From contig NZ_CP133779.1 in assembly GCF_034347425.1 (NCBI RefSeq), forward strand, positions 2,480,001 through 2,544,000: DNA of 64,000 nt, in the 5' to 3' direction. The notes beneath the pieces are model-generated. The model did no database searches and was not told where the DNA came from. It saw nothing but the letters and a program-made list of their open reading frames with translations. The position numbers and the translations under genes were made by a program. The stretch comes from Undibacterium sp. CCC3.4. Its GTDB lineage: Bacteria > Pseudomonadota > Gammaproteobacteria > Burkholderiales > Burkholderiaceae_D. Shown one piece after another: positions 18,716 to 28,975 of the stretch. The first letter of the stretch is position 1; every line of letters starts with the position of its first letter.

Positions 18716-19300
18716 TTGAATCCGACCGTCGTCGATGCCATCCAACTGCAGCAATGGCTGGCCGCCACTGCCAGAAAAGACCAGCAAGCCTTTCAAGCCC
18801 TGTATGCGGCCACCTCAGCGAAACTGTTTGGCTTCGCGCTGCGTATAGTCAATAAGCGCGAGTTAGCGGAAGAGGTTTTGCAAGAAGCCTATGTCAACAT
18901 TTGGAACCATGCCGGCAACTACCAAGCCAGTCTGGCCGCCCCCTTGACTTGGATGATCAGCATTCTGCGCAATCGCGCTATTGACCAACTGCGACGCCTG
19001 CATCACGACGTCGAAATCGATGGAGACGACTTTGCCATGCAATTCATAGAAGCAATCGAACAGCCGGGCGGCACGCCGCTGCAGCAACTGGAAATGAGCC
19101 AAGACGCCAATGCCTTAGCCGCCTGCATGGCCAGGCTGGAGCGCGCCCACCGGCAAGCGATGGCGCTGGCGTATTTTCATGATCTGTCACATTCCGAAGT
19201 AGCGACGCAATTGAGTCTGCCGATCGGCACGGTCAAAACCTGGCTACGCCGCGGCATCGACAAACTGCGCCTGTGCCTGCGTCCGGAGGCCACACAATGA
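18716..19300 (+). CDS. ECF-type RNA polymerase sigma factor
   Basis: A 194-residue sigma-70 family protein with region 2 (ATSAKLFGFALRIVNKRELA, EEVLQEAYVNIWNHAGNY, TWMISILRNRAIDQLRR) and region 4 (LERAHRQAMALAYFHDLSHS, then IGTVKTWLRRGIDKLR). The start is set at the TTG at 18716 because ACGGAG lies 8 bases upstream; the longer frame to 18563 has no family resemblance. The stop overlaps the anti-sigma start as ATGA. It is probably held inactive by the neighbouring membrane anti-sigma factor. The divergent DUF3034 unit is a candidate target (inference). Confidence 0.88.
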   Translation: MNPTVVDAIQLQQWLAATARKDQQAFQALYAATSAKLFGFALRIVNKRELAEEVLQEAYVNIWNHAGNYQASLAAPLTWMISILRNRAIDQLRRLHHDVEIDGDDFAMQFIEAIEQPGGTPLQQLEMSQDANALAACMARLERAHRQAMALAYFHDLSHSEVATQLSLPIGTVKTWLRRGIDKLRLCLRPEATQ

Positions 19301-20037
19301 GCCGCGCCGCCTTGATGCGCAATCTGCGCTTGCAACACCAATTGGCCGCTGCGTACGTGCTCGGCACCTTGCGCGGCGGCGCGCGGCGGCGCTTTTCCGA
19401 TTATTTACAACAAGAAGTCAGCCTGCGCGACTTGGTACGGCGTTGGGAAGCGCACTTGCTGCCGATGGCAGAATTTGCCCCGGCCGTCGCACCGCCGCCG
19501 CAGGTCTGGGAAAAATTGCGTGAACGAATACACGGCCCAAGGATCGCAGCAGCAAGCCCGGATCGCTGGCGCTTCTGGCGCGAACTGCGTAGCGACCTGG
19601 CCTTCTGGCGCGGCCTCGGCCTGGTTTCCACCAGTGCCGCGCTGATCATGCTCACTTTGCTGAGCGCAAAATTCGCCCCGCCGGACGCCGCACCAAGCCC
19701 CGGCCAATACGTGGCCAGCCTGACCAATGCCCAAGCGCAAACGGTCGCCCTCATCACCGGCGACCGTCAGCGTGCTCAGTTGGTAGTGCGCTTGATCAAT
19801 GCGCCAGCCGTGCGCGCCGACCAAAGCCTGCAACTGTGGGCCATCTCCAAAACCGGCAAGGTGCAATCGCTTGGCTTGTTGGCTGCCGGCGCGGCCGCCA
19901 CCTTGGCGATGCCGGAATCGATGCGCGCGGAGGAACCAGCGGTGCTGGCGATTTCACTCGAAGCCAAGGGTGGTTCGGCCAATCCACAACAACCGAGCGG
20001 ACCGATACTCTACAAAGGCGACTGGGTCGTACTCTGA
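19297..20037 (+). CDS. RskA-like membrane anti-sigma factor
   Basis: A 246-residue protein. The N-terminal cytoplasmic domain (HQLAAAYVLGTLRGGARRRF, EVSLRDLVRRWEAHLLPMAE) binds the sigma factor. One transmembrane segment (GLGLVSTSAALIMLTLLSA) lies near residue 115. The periplasmic C-terminal domain (YVASLTNAQAQTVALITGDR..LQLWAISKTGKVQSLGLL) matches the RskA/anti-sigma-K C-terminal fold. No zinc-binding HxxxCxxC motif is present. The start ATG overlaps the sigma stop codon by four bases, giving fixed stoichiometry. The inducing signal is unknown. Confidence 0.84.
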   Translation: MSRAALMRNLRLQHQLAAAYVLGTLRGGARRRFSDYLQQEVSLRDLVRRWEAHLLPMAEFAPAVAPPPQVWEKLRERIHGPRIAAASPDRWRFWRELRSDLAFWRGLGLVSTSAALIMLTLLSAKFAPPDAAPSPGQYVASLTNAQAQTVALITGDRQRAQLVVRLINAPAVRADQSLQLWAISKTGKVQSLGLLAAGAAATLAMPESMRAEEPAVLAISLEAKGGSANPQQPSGPILYKGDWVVL

Positions 20038-20080
20038 TGCCTTACCAACGGGTGAGACCGAAACAACGGTAAAATGGCGC

Positions 20081-20635
20081 ATGTCTTCCAAACCAAATCT
20101 CACCCCTTATTTAGGTGGCTACTCAGAAAGCTTACGCGAACAAATCGGCCGCAGCATCAGCGACGGCAAATTGGGCGCGCATTTTTTGGCCAAATACCCG
20201 GCCCTGCATCAGGTGCGCAACGAGCGCGCGCTGCAAGTCTATGTCGCCGACTTGAAAAACAGCCACTTGCGCAGCGCGCCACCACTCTCCAAGGTTTGCT
20301 ACGACAATCAGATTCACGTGATTCGCAACGCCCTCGGTACCCACACCACGATCTCGCGCGTGCAGGGCCTGAAGCTGAAAACCAAACGAGAAATCCGCAT
20401 CGCCACCATGTTTCGCAGCATGCCCGAAGCCTTTCTCAAAATGATCGTCGTGCACGAACTCGCGCACATGCGCATCAGTGAGCACGACAAAGCCTTCTAC
20501 CAATTGTGTTGCCACATGGAGCCGGCTTACCACCAATACGAATTTGACTTGCGCGCTTACTTATCGTGGCGCGCTGCCGGCGGGGCCGACCCGTGGCAGC
20601 CGCTTACGTCTGAAGACGCGCAGATTAAAGCGTAG
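20081..20635 (+). CDS. YgjP/WLM-type zinc metallopeptidase domain protein
   Basis: A 184-residue protein with the zinc motif HELAHMRISEHDKAFYQLCC (HExxH at 125-129, a third His at 135) in the YgjP (DUF45) pattern. The upstream segment VRNERALQVYVADLKNSHLR is less typical. No signal peptide is visible. The ATG at 20081 is chosen because the longer frame overlaps the anti-sigma gene. Its last 11 bases overlap the 3' end of the convergent jetD gene. Function is unknown; related proteins have been linked to SprT/WLM-like proteases. Confidence 0.75.
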   Translation: MSSKPNLTPYLGGYSESLREQIGRSISDGKLGAHFLAKYPALHQVRNERALQVYVADLKNSHLRSAPPLSKVCYDNQIHVIRNALGTHTTISRVQGLKLKTKREIRIATMFRSMPEAFLKMIVVHELAHMRISEHDKAFYQLCCHMEPAYHQYEFDLRAYLSWRAAGGADPWQPLTSEDAQIKA

Positions 20636-21797
20636 ACAACTGAGCAGTCAGCCAGTGATAGCGAATATGTTCCTGTTCCAGCCGCAAACCGGGCCGCAGG
20701 CGGTTGTCGCGCAAATCATCATAGAGGGCCGCTTCAGCCGGCGTCAGTAAGCCTAATTCGGCACGCACCGGTTTCTCTTCGTGGCCCCAAAACGCCACGT
20801 GTTCATGCAGCGTCGCCTGATCCATCAACAACGACTCCACATGCCTGAAATGCAGACGTAATTGATTCAAGATGGCAAAACCGTGGGTATCAAGATCACC
20901 CCAGTAATAAATTTGGCAATCATGCAACCATTGGCTGCGCGCCAAAGCATCCCAGCCGTATCCGGCACCAAAAATCACCATGCTGTTTTGCATCTCTGGA
21001 AACGCTAAAAAATTAATCTCGTTTTCGGTAATGAAGACACGTTTGAGTGGCAGATCGAGGCGACTGAAGCTAGTGGCATCGAGCGTCAAATCGGCGCAGG
21101 CCAGGGCAGGGCTAGGCAGCAATGCCGGATCGAGCAGGCGGCAGCGGATGCGCAGCGGCTTATCGCGAAAACCAAAGCGCGCGGCAAACTGTGCCGTGCC
21201 GGTTTTACTCTGATCGATGGCCGCGGCCGGCAGGGCCAAATCGAGTAATTGCGTCAATACGGCGCGGTGGTTTTCGATGAATTTCGTCGCTACGCCGGGC
21301 AAATCAACCTGACGCACATACATGCCGGGGCGCGGATGTTGCTCCAGCCAATCTACCACGGCGAGCAACTGCGGCCACTCGGTCGCCAGTTCCAGCGCTT
21401 GCAAGGGATATTTTTCCAACCATGGCAGCAACACTGGCCGCACTTGCCGCGTCTGCGCCACCAAACTGGCAAAGCGCTCCCACTGCGTTTGCTTACCTAA
21501 GCAGCGCAAGGCTTGCGCCTGCGAATCAAAGCACACCGCCTGCGGCAACCGTTGACTGCCCTGTACCCGGTGCGCCACTTCCTGCCACTCGATACGCCAC
21601 ACCGATTCCGCCGCCAATGCCGTCGCCCATGCCCGCACCGCTTCAAAGCGATGCGTGATATCGGCCGTGTTCGGTGTACTGAGCGCCACGCGTAGCGGGA
21701 AGCGCGAGCGCCCGTGTACCGCTTCGCGTAACAATTCACCGCGTTGCCACAAACGCTGCAACTGCGCCTTCACCTCGACCACGCTATCCCAGCTCAT
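20625..21797 (-). CDS. jetD: Wadjet nuclease subunit JetD (DUF3322-DUF2220)
   Basis: A 390-residue JetD. The N-terminal DUF3322 domain ([20 protein letters not shown]) is followed by a DUF2220 Toprim-like nuclease domain with the acidic residues of [10 protein letters not shown] (about 257-266) and [16 protein letters not shown] (299-314), the metal-binding Glu and Asp-x-Asp expected of the active site. In Wadjet, JetD cuts closed-circular DNA that the JetABC loop-extruding complex has reeled in. The ATG overlaps the jetC stop codon as ATGA. It is the last gene of the operon. No defect is visible. Confidence 0.92.
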   Translation of the reverse strand: MSWDSVVEVKAQLQRLWQRGELLREAVHGRSRFPLRVALSTPNTADITHRFEAVRAWATALAAESVWRIEWQEVAHRVQGSQRLPQAVCFDSQAQALRCLGKQTQWERFASLVAQTRQVRPVLLPWLEKYPLQALELATEWPQLLAVVDWLEQHPRPGMYVRQVDLPGVATKFIENHRAVLTQLLDLALPAAAIDQSKTGTAQFAARFGFRDKPLRIRCRLLDPALLPSPALACADLTLDATSFSRLDLPLKRVFITENEINFLAFPEMQNSMVIFGAGYGWDALARSQWLHDCQIYYWGDLDTHGFAILNQLRLHFRHVESLLMDQATLHEHVAFWGHEEKPVRAELGLLTPAEAALYDDLRDNRLRPGLRLEQEHIRYHWLTAQLSTL

Positions 21798-24700
21798 TGC
21801 GCCGCCAAGCTTTTCTGTACGCGGTATTCCTCTATCGATAAATTCCGCAACTTCGAGGCCCGTCCGCCTTCATTATGTACAAAACCCACATGCGCCACAT
21901 AGGGCTCGATGATATGAATTTTTTGTAAAGGCGTGACGATCAGTAACTGCAAATTCAATTGCCGAAACAATTGCAAACCATATTGGGCCGACTCATCCGA
22001 ACCGCGCCCGAATGCTTCATCAATCACCACAAAGCGGAACGAACGCGAACGCACCGCGCCCCATTCCAGTCCGAATTGATAAGCCAAACTGGCGGCCAAA
22101 ATGGTGTAAGCAAGTTTCTCTTTCTGGCCGCCCGATTTGCCGCCGGAATCAGAATAATGTTCATGTTCGCTATGGTCGGCACGCCAGCGTTCGCTGGCGG
22201 CAAACAAAAACCAATTGCGCACATCGCTGACCTTGGCCGTCCAGCGTCGATCTTGCTCCGATAAACCCTCGCGACCACGAAAGCGATCGATGACATTCTT
22301 CACTTGCAAAAATTTACTCTCAGAATATTGCGCCTCATCAGAGCCGCTGATACCGCCCTCTGTACAAGCGCGCAACTCCTGCTGAAAATCGCGAATTTCC
22401 GCATCCGGGCTGACTTGTGAATCGAGCACGATGTAACGTCCCGGGTTGTAATCGATCTCACCGAGTGAGCGATTGATATGGGCAATTTTCTCTTTGATCG
22501 TTTCCCGCTCACGCGCAAGCTGGGCATTGAAATTCGCGATCTCATTGATCGTATTGACATTCAGTAATTCTTTGAAGCGCGCCACAAAGCGCGGCAAATT
22601 ATCGCGCTGCAATTGACTGAGCAACTTCTCATATTCGAACAAGGCATCAACGCTGGCGTCGATCTCCGCACTCTCGAGCTTGAACGCTTCTTTAAAGGCC
22701 GCCATGGCCTTAATAATTTTCTCGCTGACGCGCTTGATTTTTTGATCTTCCGCATCGATTTTAGTTTGCAAGAAGCTACGTATATCTTGCTCACGCGGAT
22801 CGCATGATGCCACCGTCAACACCTGTTCGCCCAAGGCTTCTTCTTGTATTCGCGCCAGCAGGGCGGCACCTGCAGCATCGACCACCGCATTTTGCAGCAA
22901 GCCCTGACACTGCAAGCGCAACACTTGCGCATCGCTCAAGCGTTGCTCCAGCTTACCTTGCTGCTTTCCCACTTCTTGCCAACTCAGTTCGCTACGCGCC
23001 AGTGCTTGTCGCGCCAGCTCCAACGAGGCAGTGAGTTGCTTGAGCGTATCAGATGCCGCTTCCAATTGTGCATACGTATCTTGTAGTTTAGCAATCTCGC
23101 TGGCCACGCTGCCCCAATCGAGTTCGTCAAAATCACTGAACTCTTCCAAGCGCGTCAAGGCATCGATACGCAGCGCGAGTTCTCGGCGTTCCTGCTCGAT
23201 GCTGCCGATTCGGCTGCCGAGCTCGCCCAAACGCGTTTCCAACTGCGTGCGCGTGGCTGTGAGGGCCGCGATTTTGGCTGCATTACTCCAACCGAGCACG
23301 TAGCGGCTGCGGTCATCGATACGGTGGCGATCATCTTTCTCATGCCGACCGGAAGGGTCTTTCAATTGGCCACTGCGCGTCACCGCCCGGGTTTCGCGCC
23401 GAAATTGTTCTTGCGTATCGCAACAGGCGACATCGAAACGGTGCGCCAGTTCACGCTCTAACCAATCGTAGTGGGGCGAGTCCGGCTTGATGGCAAGCTT
23501 ACGTGCCAGTGAATGACGATGCAATTCCGGTAAGGCTGCGTTTTTCCGTGCACGCACATGAAAATACACCAGCCGACCGCGCAAATGCGCTTGATCTACC
23601 CAAGCCGCCACCGCCGCATAATGTGCATCGGGCACCAGCAAGGCCAAGCCCATATTACGCAGCAGACGCTCGGCCGCCCCCTCCCAATCACGTTCCTCAT
23701 CGCGCACCTGGATCAGTTCGCCGGCAAACGGCATGGCCGTTTCATCAATGGCCAAGGCAGCGCACAGAGCCGAACGAATCAGGATTTGTTGATCATCAAT
23801 ATTACTGCGCCGGCGTTTCAAACTATCGATTTCTACCGTCATCCGCGCATGCTCGGCCCGCCCTTGCGTGAGCGCGACCGCATGCTCGGTCAAAGCATTT
23901 TGCAAATCTGCATCACGGCCGGCGGCTTCCTCACGCCAAGCATGAAACTGCCGACCTTGCGCCGGAAAACCTTCGCGCTCCGGCACGACTGTTTGCCCCA
24001 GTACCTTAACCAAGCTGAGGTAGCGCTGCGCCTTCAGCGCCCTTTGATCGCGCAGCACCGCCTTATTCTGCATTTGCGCGCGCAACTGTTCCAAGCGGTC
24101 GCCACCGTTATGGTTGATCGCCTGTTTCAATTCATCGACTTGCTGGCTCTGCTCGTTGCGTTGGATCTCCAAGGCGTGCAGGCGCGCTGCCGCGAGCCGT
24201 AAATCTTGCTGCAAGGAAGTAATTCCTTGCTCGAGTAATTGTAACTTCAAGCCAGCAAAATACGGCCGCAACTGCTCGCGACACAGGCGCAAGCCTTCCA
24301 CCGTCGCCACCAATTCGGCATGGCGCTGGCCGTCCGCCACCAAGGGCGACAATAAATCGACTTGCTTTTGTGCTTTTTCTACTGCCTGATGGGCGCGCGT
24401 GAGATCATCGAAGTGCGTAATCAAGGCCGCAATCCGTGGTGCGACATCGAAGGGCTCGAGCATATGGCTGCGCACAAAATCAGTCAGATTACCGATCGAT
24501 TTCATCGACACCGTTTGATGGAATAATTCCAAGGCTTGATCATTCTCGATCCCGAAGCGACGACGAAACCAGGCCGCATACGGCGGAAAGCTATCGTGCA
24601 CCTCAGCACCGACGGCGCGCATTTTTTTGCGTAACTGCACAATCTCCGTACCAAAATGCGAAAAATGCTCAGCGATCGACAAATCCCGCTCGACCGTCAC

Positions 24701-25162
24701 AAAAAAACGTGCCGGCTGCCCCTGCATATCTTTCATCCAAAACACTTGTGCCAGACTCACGGTCTGGTCATAGCCAGCATTATGGAACACCCCCAAGAGC
24801 ACCGAATAACTGTGATGATCGCGCAAGGACACCGGTTTCGAGGCCCCGGTAACCTCATTGCGTTCTGCTTTGTAGTGGCCCAACACATACGAACGCAAGG
24901 AACGCTCTTTGTTATCGGCACCAGCCGCCTTGTTATACGCAATCCGGTTGGCCGGCACCAACAAGGTGGTAATCGCATCGACCAAGGTCGATTTACCCGA
25001 ACCGATGTCGCCGGTAAGCAAACCGTTTCGACCATCGAGTTGCAAGCTCCACACCTTGCTATCAAACGTACCCCAATTCAACACTTCCAGCCGGCTCAGC
25101 CGAAAACCCGACAGCGCATCATCGTCTTCAAAATTAAAATCTTGCGAAACTTGCTCACTCAT
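21794..25162 (-). CDS. jetC: Wadjet SMC-like ATPase JetC
   Basis: A 1122-residue SMC/MukB-like ATPase. The Walker A motif GDIGSGKST is at residues 51-59 in [20 protein letters not shown]. Long coiled-coil arms (Gln/Glu/Leu-rich) flank a central hinge-like section. The C terminus has the signature [20 protein letters not shown] and Walker [20 protein letters not shown]. It drives DNA loop extrusion for the Wadjet complex. The ATG at 25162 overlaps the jetB end by eight bases (ATGAGTGA). The longer frame to 25246 would run inside jetB and is rejected. The gene is intact. Confidence 0.93.
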   Translation of the reverse strand: MSEQVSQDFNFEDDDALSGFRLSRLEVLNWGTFDSKVWSLQLDGRNGLLTGDIGSGKSTLVDAITTLLVPANRIAYNKAAGADNKERSLRSYVLGHYKAERNEVTGASKPVSLRDHHSYSVLLGVFHNAGYDQTVSLAQVFWMKDMQGQPARFFVTVERDLSIAEHFSHFGTEIVQLRKKMRAVGAEVHDSFPPYAAWFRRRFGIENDQALELFHQTVSMKSIGNLTDFVRSHMLEPFDVAPRIAALITHFDDLTRAHQAVEKAQKQVDLLSPLVADGQRHAELVATVEGLRLCREQLRPYFAGLKLQLLEQGITSLQQDLRLAAARLHALEIQRNEQSQQVDELKQAINHNGGDRLEQLRAQMQNKAVLRDQRALKAQRYLSLVKVLGQTVVPEREGFPAQGRQFHAWREEAAGRDADLQNALTEHAVALTQGRAEHARMTVEIDSLKRRRSNIDDQQILIRSALCAALAIDETAMPFAGELIQVRDEERDWEGAAERLLRNMGLALLVPDAHYAAVAAWVDQAHLRGRLVYFHVRARKNAALPELHRHSLARKLAIKPDSPHYDWLERELAHRFDVACCDTQEQFRRETRAVTRSGQLKDPSGRHEKDDRHRIDDRSRYVLGWSNAAKIAALTATRTQLETRLGELGSRIGSIEQERRELALRIDALTRLEEFSDFDELDWGSVASEIAKLQDTYAQLEAASDTLKQLTASLELARQALARSELSWQEVGKQQGKLEQRLSDAQVLRLQCQGLLQNAVVDAAGAALLARIQEEALGEQVLTVASCDPREQDIRSFLQTKIDAEDQKIKRVSEKIIKAMAAFKEAFKLESAEIDASVDALFEYEKLLSQLQRDNLPRFVARFKELLNVNTINEIANFNAQLARERETIKEKIAHINRSLGEIDYNPGRYIVLDSQVSPDAEIRDFQQELRACTEGGISGSDEAQYSESKFLQVKNVIDRFRGREGLSEQDRRWTAKVSDVRNWFLFAASERWRADHSEHEHYSDSGGKSGGQKEKLAYTILAASLAYQFGLEWGAVRSRSFRFVVIDEAFGRGSDESAQYGLQLFRQLNLQLLIVTPLQKIHIIEPYVAHVGFVHNEGGRASKLRNLSIEEYRVQKSLAAQ

Positions 25163-25805
25163 CCGTCTTGCTCCCGGTTCCCGCCAACTGGGTTCGGTAC
25201 TGCGCCAAGCGCGCATCGAATTCCGCCAGCCATTGCGCATCAACAAATGCTTTCAATAAACGCCGTACCTCATAACTTGGCTCACTGCCAGCCACGGCTT
25301 TGAGCTTATGCAAAAACCCCAGATCCACCACCTTGTTGATGATGGCCTCGATCTGATCAATCAGCCTGGCCTCGTTCGGCCCCTCGGGCAAAAAAATACG
25401 TAACAATTCCACGATCTCGGCGCGGCTTTGCACCAGCCGCGTATCGCCGCCGCCAGCATCAAACTCGGCCAATTTCTTGCGCAACAAAGCCAGCAACAAA
25501 CTGACTGGAAACGACAAAGGCCGGCGTGCCACCAGCCGCGGCAAACGTGGTGCCGGATCATCATCGCTGGGCTCGGGCCGGCTTTTCAGGAAGGCATAAC
25601 CCTCGGCCTCATCCAAGACCAATTCGAGGTTGAGTACCGTCACATAATCACGTACCCGTGTTTGCAACTGCAGCAGGCTGGCCCACATGCGCTCGTCGCC
25701 TTCGCGGTACAGCACACCCTTGAGTAAATTGATCAGCAGGGCAGACAAATTCGGTATTGCCACTGCTGCCGCTGTTTCATAGCTTGCATCCATACTGACA
25801 GACAT
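25155..25805 (-). CDS. jetB: Wadjet kite-like subunit JetB (DUF4194)
   Basis: A 216-residue DUF4194 protein, the MukE-like kite subunit that bridges the kleisin JetA and ATPase JetC. Recognisable stretches are [40 protein letters not shown] and [20 protein letters not shown]. It starts five bases after the jetA stop codon and its end overlaps jetC, consistent with a single polycistronic message. No truncation is seen. Confidence 0.9.
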   Translation of the reverse strand: MSVSMDASYETAAAVAIPNLSALLINLLKGVLYREGDERMWASLLQLQTRVRDYVTVLNLELVLDEAEGYAFLKSRPEPSDDDPAPRLPRLVARRPLSFPVSLLLALLRKKLAEFDAGGGDTRLVQSRAEIVELLRIFLPEGPNEARLIDQIEAIINKVVDLGFLHKLKAVAGSEPSYEVRRLLKAFVDAQWLAEFDARLAQYRTQLAGTGSKTDE

Positions 25806-25810
25806 CCCGG

Positions 25811-27274
25811 TTAAGTAGATTGGCGCATAAATATTACCCGTGGCAGCTGCGCGCGCCGCTGCACCACGCTGCCATCAGCCGCCTGCGCTTGCCAACTGAT
25901 GGTCTCTTGAATTTCTTCATCCATCACACTGCTGAAACTATCGCTACCGATTTGCAAGTAAGCAACCAATTCCGCTAAGCCATGTTGCAAAGCTTGGGTA
26001 GCAATCAAGTCACGCAAGCTCACCTGCGCCTGCTCTTGCAAAGTATGGCGTATGTGGCGCGTCAACCTGGCCTTATCCACCACCACCTGATCGAACAAAG
26101 CCAGTGCATCGATCTCTTCCTCACCGGCTTGCACCAGCAAATCGCTGATACGCGGTTTAATTGCCGGCGTAAACATCGGCCGCTCCATCGGCAGCTCAAT
26201 ATCCGCACCCGGCTCATCGATCTCCATCAAACTCATCGTTGGAGGCGTAGCCCGCAAGGCCAAGACCTGAGCCTCAATATGATGCAAAATATCCATAATG
26301 CGCCGGTTTTCCAGCCAAGCCTGATCATCCAAAAAACGCCGCAATTGCTGTGACAACAAAGCCACCGTGCGTTGCGTATATTCACCGGCCTCCATCCAAT
26401 CGTAATGCACGCGGCGCATCCGTGCATCGGGCTGCAAGGCGTTTACCGCCGGCAAAGCCAACACCTGATCGAGCAAACGGGTCAACTCTTCTTGCCGGCT
26501 GCCAGACAGTAAAAAATCCCAAAAAGCACGAAAACTCTTACCCTGATCGCTATCGGCAATCAAATCTCGTTCGCCCATAATTTCTTCCAGCAGCGCACCT
26601 TTACTGCCATCCCATAGCGCAATGCGCTCGCGTACCCGCCTGTCGAGTTGACGGAAATTATGTTCCACCTCCCGAAAATCGGCCAATAATTCGCGCGCTC
26701 CCTGGGTGAATTGCTGAAACCTATCCTTAATGGCCGTATCATCGAGCAAACGCACCTCACCGGCCATTTCACGCGCAATTTCCGCATCGATGGCGGCGCG
26801 CTTTTTATGTAATTCTTCAATTCGCTTACTCGGATCGGCTTCACTGCCTTCGCTCATTTTTTTCAACAAATCGAACAGCGTCAGCAAGCGTGATTCGGTA
26901 CCGACAAACTGCCGCGCCGATAACTGCGTCAGCCAACTCAAGGCCTTTTCGGTGGCCGGCGTCAGATCAAATTGTGCCTCATCCGAGCCATTGCGGTAAA
27001 ACTTACGCAACCAGCCCTTATCTTGCGCAGTCCAATCGTTGAGGTACTCCAAGCCAGACTTAGGAAAAGCGTCGGCCCCCAATTGCGCACGCAAGGCATA
27101 CAACTCATCTTCCAATAATTCAGCCAAATCAACCGCCGCCATGCCACGCACGTTCGGATCAACGAACACCCTTTGTAAAAAACTGGCGATCAGCGGCGCA
27201 TGATCAGAACGCAGCAAGCGCCAGGCCGGGTGGTGGGTGCGCAGGGCGCTGAGGGTGGCAAAGTCGAGAGTCAC
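25811..27274 (-). CDS. jetA: Wadjet kleisin-like subunit JetA (DUF3375)
   Basis: A 487-residue DUF3375 protein. The family N terminus TLDFATLSALRTHHPAWRLL follows directly on the GTG at 27274, which is therefore chosen over the TTG/ATG starts further upstream in the open frame (to 27394). Coiled-coil segments (RIEELHKKRAAIDAEIAREM, REVEHNFRQLDRRVRERIAL) fall in the middle, and the C-terminal winged-helix-like part ends QLPRVIFMRQST. It is the first gene of the jetABCD operon, which is compact and complete. The hipA-like gene ends 140 bases upstream on the same strand. Confidence 0.91.
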   Translation of the reverse strand: MTLDFATLSALRTHHPAWRLLRSDHAPLIASFLQRVFVDPNVRGMAAVDLAELLEDELYALRAQLGADAFPKSGLEYLNDWTAQDKGWLRKFYRNGSDEAQFDLTPATEKALSWLTQLSARQFVGTESRLLTLFDLLKKMSEGSEADPSKRIEELHKKRAAIDAEIAREMAGEVRLLDDTAIKDRFQQFTQGARELLADFREVEHNFRQLDRRVRERIALWDGSKGALLEEIMGERDLIADSDQGKSFRAFWDFLLSGSRQEELTRLLDQVLALPAVNALQPDARMRRVHYDWMEAGEYTQRTVALLSQQLRRFLDDQAWLENRRIMDILHHIEAQVLALRATPPTMSLMEIDEPGADIELPMERPMFTPAIKPRISDLLVQAGEEEIDALALFDQVVVDKARLTRHIRHTLQEQAQVSLRDLIATQALQHGLAELVAYLQIGSDSFSSVMDEEIQETISWQAQAADGSVVQRRAQLPRVIFMRQST

Positions 27275-27414
27275 GAAAAAACAGCAGCAATCAAAAGGGT
27301 GAAGGGTAGGGTGGCCAATGGCAGCACCGGCAGCAAAGTGCCCATTGTAAACGGCGCGAGTCAGGCTGGCCATTAAAACAAGCATTTGAGCCAAGACCTA
27401 CTCCCGTAACGCGT

Positions 27415-28683
27415 TTACCGCATGATCTTGGCGTGAAGTTGCTTTGTCAGCGAAGTCGTTTTTTGCCGCAGCCTTTGAATCAAGGTTTGCTCTTTTGCCG
27501 TCAGGCCATGATTCAATTCCAAGCAGGCTTGCTGTATCGATGAGGGTAGAATGTTCGCCAGCTCATCGGCGATGTCTTTCAAATAGTGTAAGCTGACACC
27601 GAGTTCCCGTGCCAATTGCTCAAACTGCGCAGCCCGCATCACCCCGGGTTCATCCACCCCACCGATCCGGAACGCAAAGCGACGCGCCAAGCCCGCATAC
27701 AGGCGCGTGCACATCAAATCAAAAAAAGGTGCCAGCCTCAAGCCATTGGCACCCGCCAGCATAGCCAAGTTTTTTGCATGGCCATCATTATTCCCCGTGT
27801 AGAGATTAAAAAACAGCCACTTCAGCAAATTTTTTTGATCGACCGCAGGCATGCTGCTATGTTTCGCCAGCAGATGAAAACAGTCGACAAAACCCGGCCC
27901 CCCATCTGCTTCATATTTAATACCAGATGGCTTAGCCGTTAACTGACAAAAGTCTGCCTGAGCCAGACGTACCCAGCGCCCATACCGGTCTGTTTGCCGA
28001 TCAAAGCGCGTGACCGCACAAGCATGCAGCGCCGGCACATACTGCACCTCTGCCGTTGGCAAGCCACAGTGCAAAGCCGCGCGCATCACCACTGTCTCAT
28101 TCATTGCCGAAGCAAAGATGTTGCACCCGGCGCGCACGATATCGGGCTTAATGATATGGCTGGACGGACTGCTGCCTAAGGGTAAGAGCGGCGTGCCATC
28201 CTGATCAATCGACAGCAAGATTTTATACTGCGCTCCCGAAATCGCAATCCGCTGTTGCTGACGAGTTGCCATGTACGCATTCTCAGAGCGCGCCCTTAGT
28301 CCGACATCGATCTGGCCGTGCAACTGCTTCCAGCTGCTGCGCCGATACAGCGGCGGCCGTGGTTTCTCAGCGGGCGGCAATAAACGCACCGCACCAGCAG
28401 TGTCGCCGCCCACCAGCGCTAACAATTCGAAAACAGCGCTGACCTGATGCTGCCGGCTGATCGTTTGCCGCTGCTCGCCTTCGGGAAGTAAATTTTCAAA
28501 AAAAGCATACACGTGGTCGCCAGCGATTTTTCCGGCTTGCAAGGGAATCCCCGCAGCAAGAGCACGTGCCTGCGGATGCCTTAACCAGTGCGCGTCGTAG
28601 GCAAACGCCAGTGGCGTGTCTTGGTACAGCGTACCGACATAGGCGTCACCAAGGTAGACCGCGAGAGAAGAGGAAACAGGCAT
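27415..28683 (-). CDS. HipA-family serine/threonine kinase toxin, no hipB seen
   Basis: A 422-residue HipA-like kinase. The N-terminal couple domain (LAVYLGDAYVGTLYQDTPLA) precedes LLALVGGDTAGAVRL, the ATP-loop region SGAQYKILLSI, and the catalytic segment NLYTGNNDGHAKNLAML (about 294-310) with the DFG-like site APFFDLMCTR. All expected catalytic residues are present. HipA kinases usually phosphorylate glutamyl-tRNA synthetase and are restrained by a HipB antitoxin encoded just upstream. Here the 290 bases upstream hold no HTH gene. The ATG at 28683 (MPVSSSLAVYLG) is the natural domain start. It lies directly before the Wadjet operon, in the same direction. Confidence 0.87.
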   Translation of the reverse strand: MPVSSSLAVYLGDAYVGTLYQDTPLAFAYDAHWLRHPQARALAAGIPLQAGKIAGDHVYAFFENLLPEGEQRQTISRQHQVSAVFELLALVGGDTAGAVRLLPPAEKPRPPLYRRSSWKQLHGQIDVGLRARSENAYMATRQQQRIAISGAQYKILLSIDQDGTPLLPLGSSPSSHIIKPDIVRAGCNIFASAMNETVVMRAALHCGLPTAEVQYVPALHACAVTRFDRQTDRYGRWVRLAQADFCQLTAKPSGIKYEADGGPGFVDCFHLLAKHSSMPAVDQKNLLKWLFFNLYTGNNDGHAKNLAMLAGANGLRLAPFFDLMCTRLYAGLARRFAFRIGGVDEPGVMRAAQFEQLARELGVSLHYLKDIADELANILPSSIQQACLELNHGLTAKEQTLIQRLRQKTTSLTKQLHAKIMR

Positions 28684-28975
28684 GCTGGCACCATATCTTA
28701 TTGCACACGAACAGCTCCAAACCGAGCAGCGCGGACACTGCAAGCGCTTTTCGTATCCGTATCTAAATTTTACCAGAATGCTTGGTTCTGCACGACGGAT
28801 CAGGATCAGGATGGCATAAAGATCAAATGTTACTGAACATTAAATACTAGGTCAGGATGCCATCAATTTCAAGAAAAAATGATTGATCGGTATACCGACC
28901 CGTAGTCGCCATCTACCATACATGATTGACATGCAATACACGCGAGACTATGAAATCTTAATCGACCAGGAGGTT

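Noticed and set aside
25162..25246. Longer jetC start upstream of the ATG at 25162
   Set aside because: The extra 28 residues lie wholly inside jetB and do not resemble the ATPase N terminus. The ATGAGTGA overlap is the normal operon arrangement.
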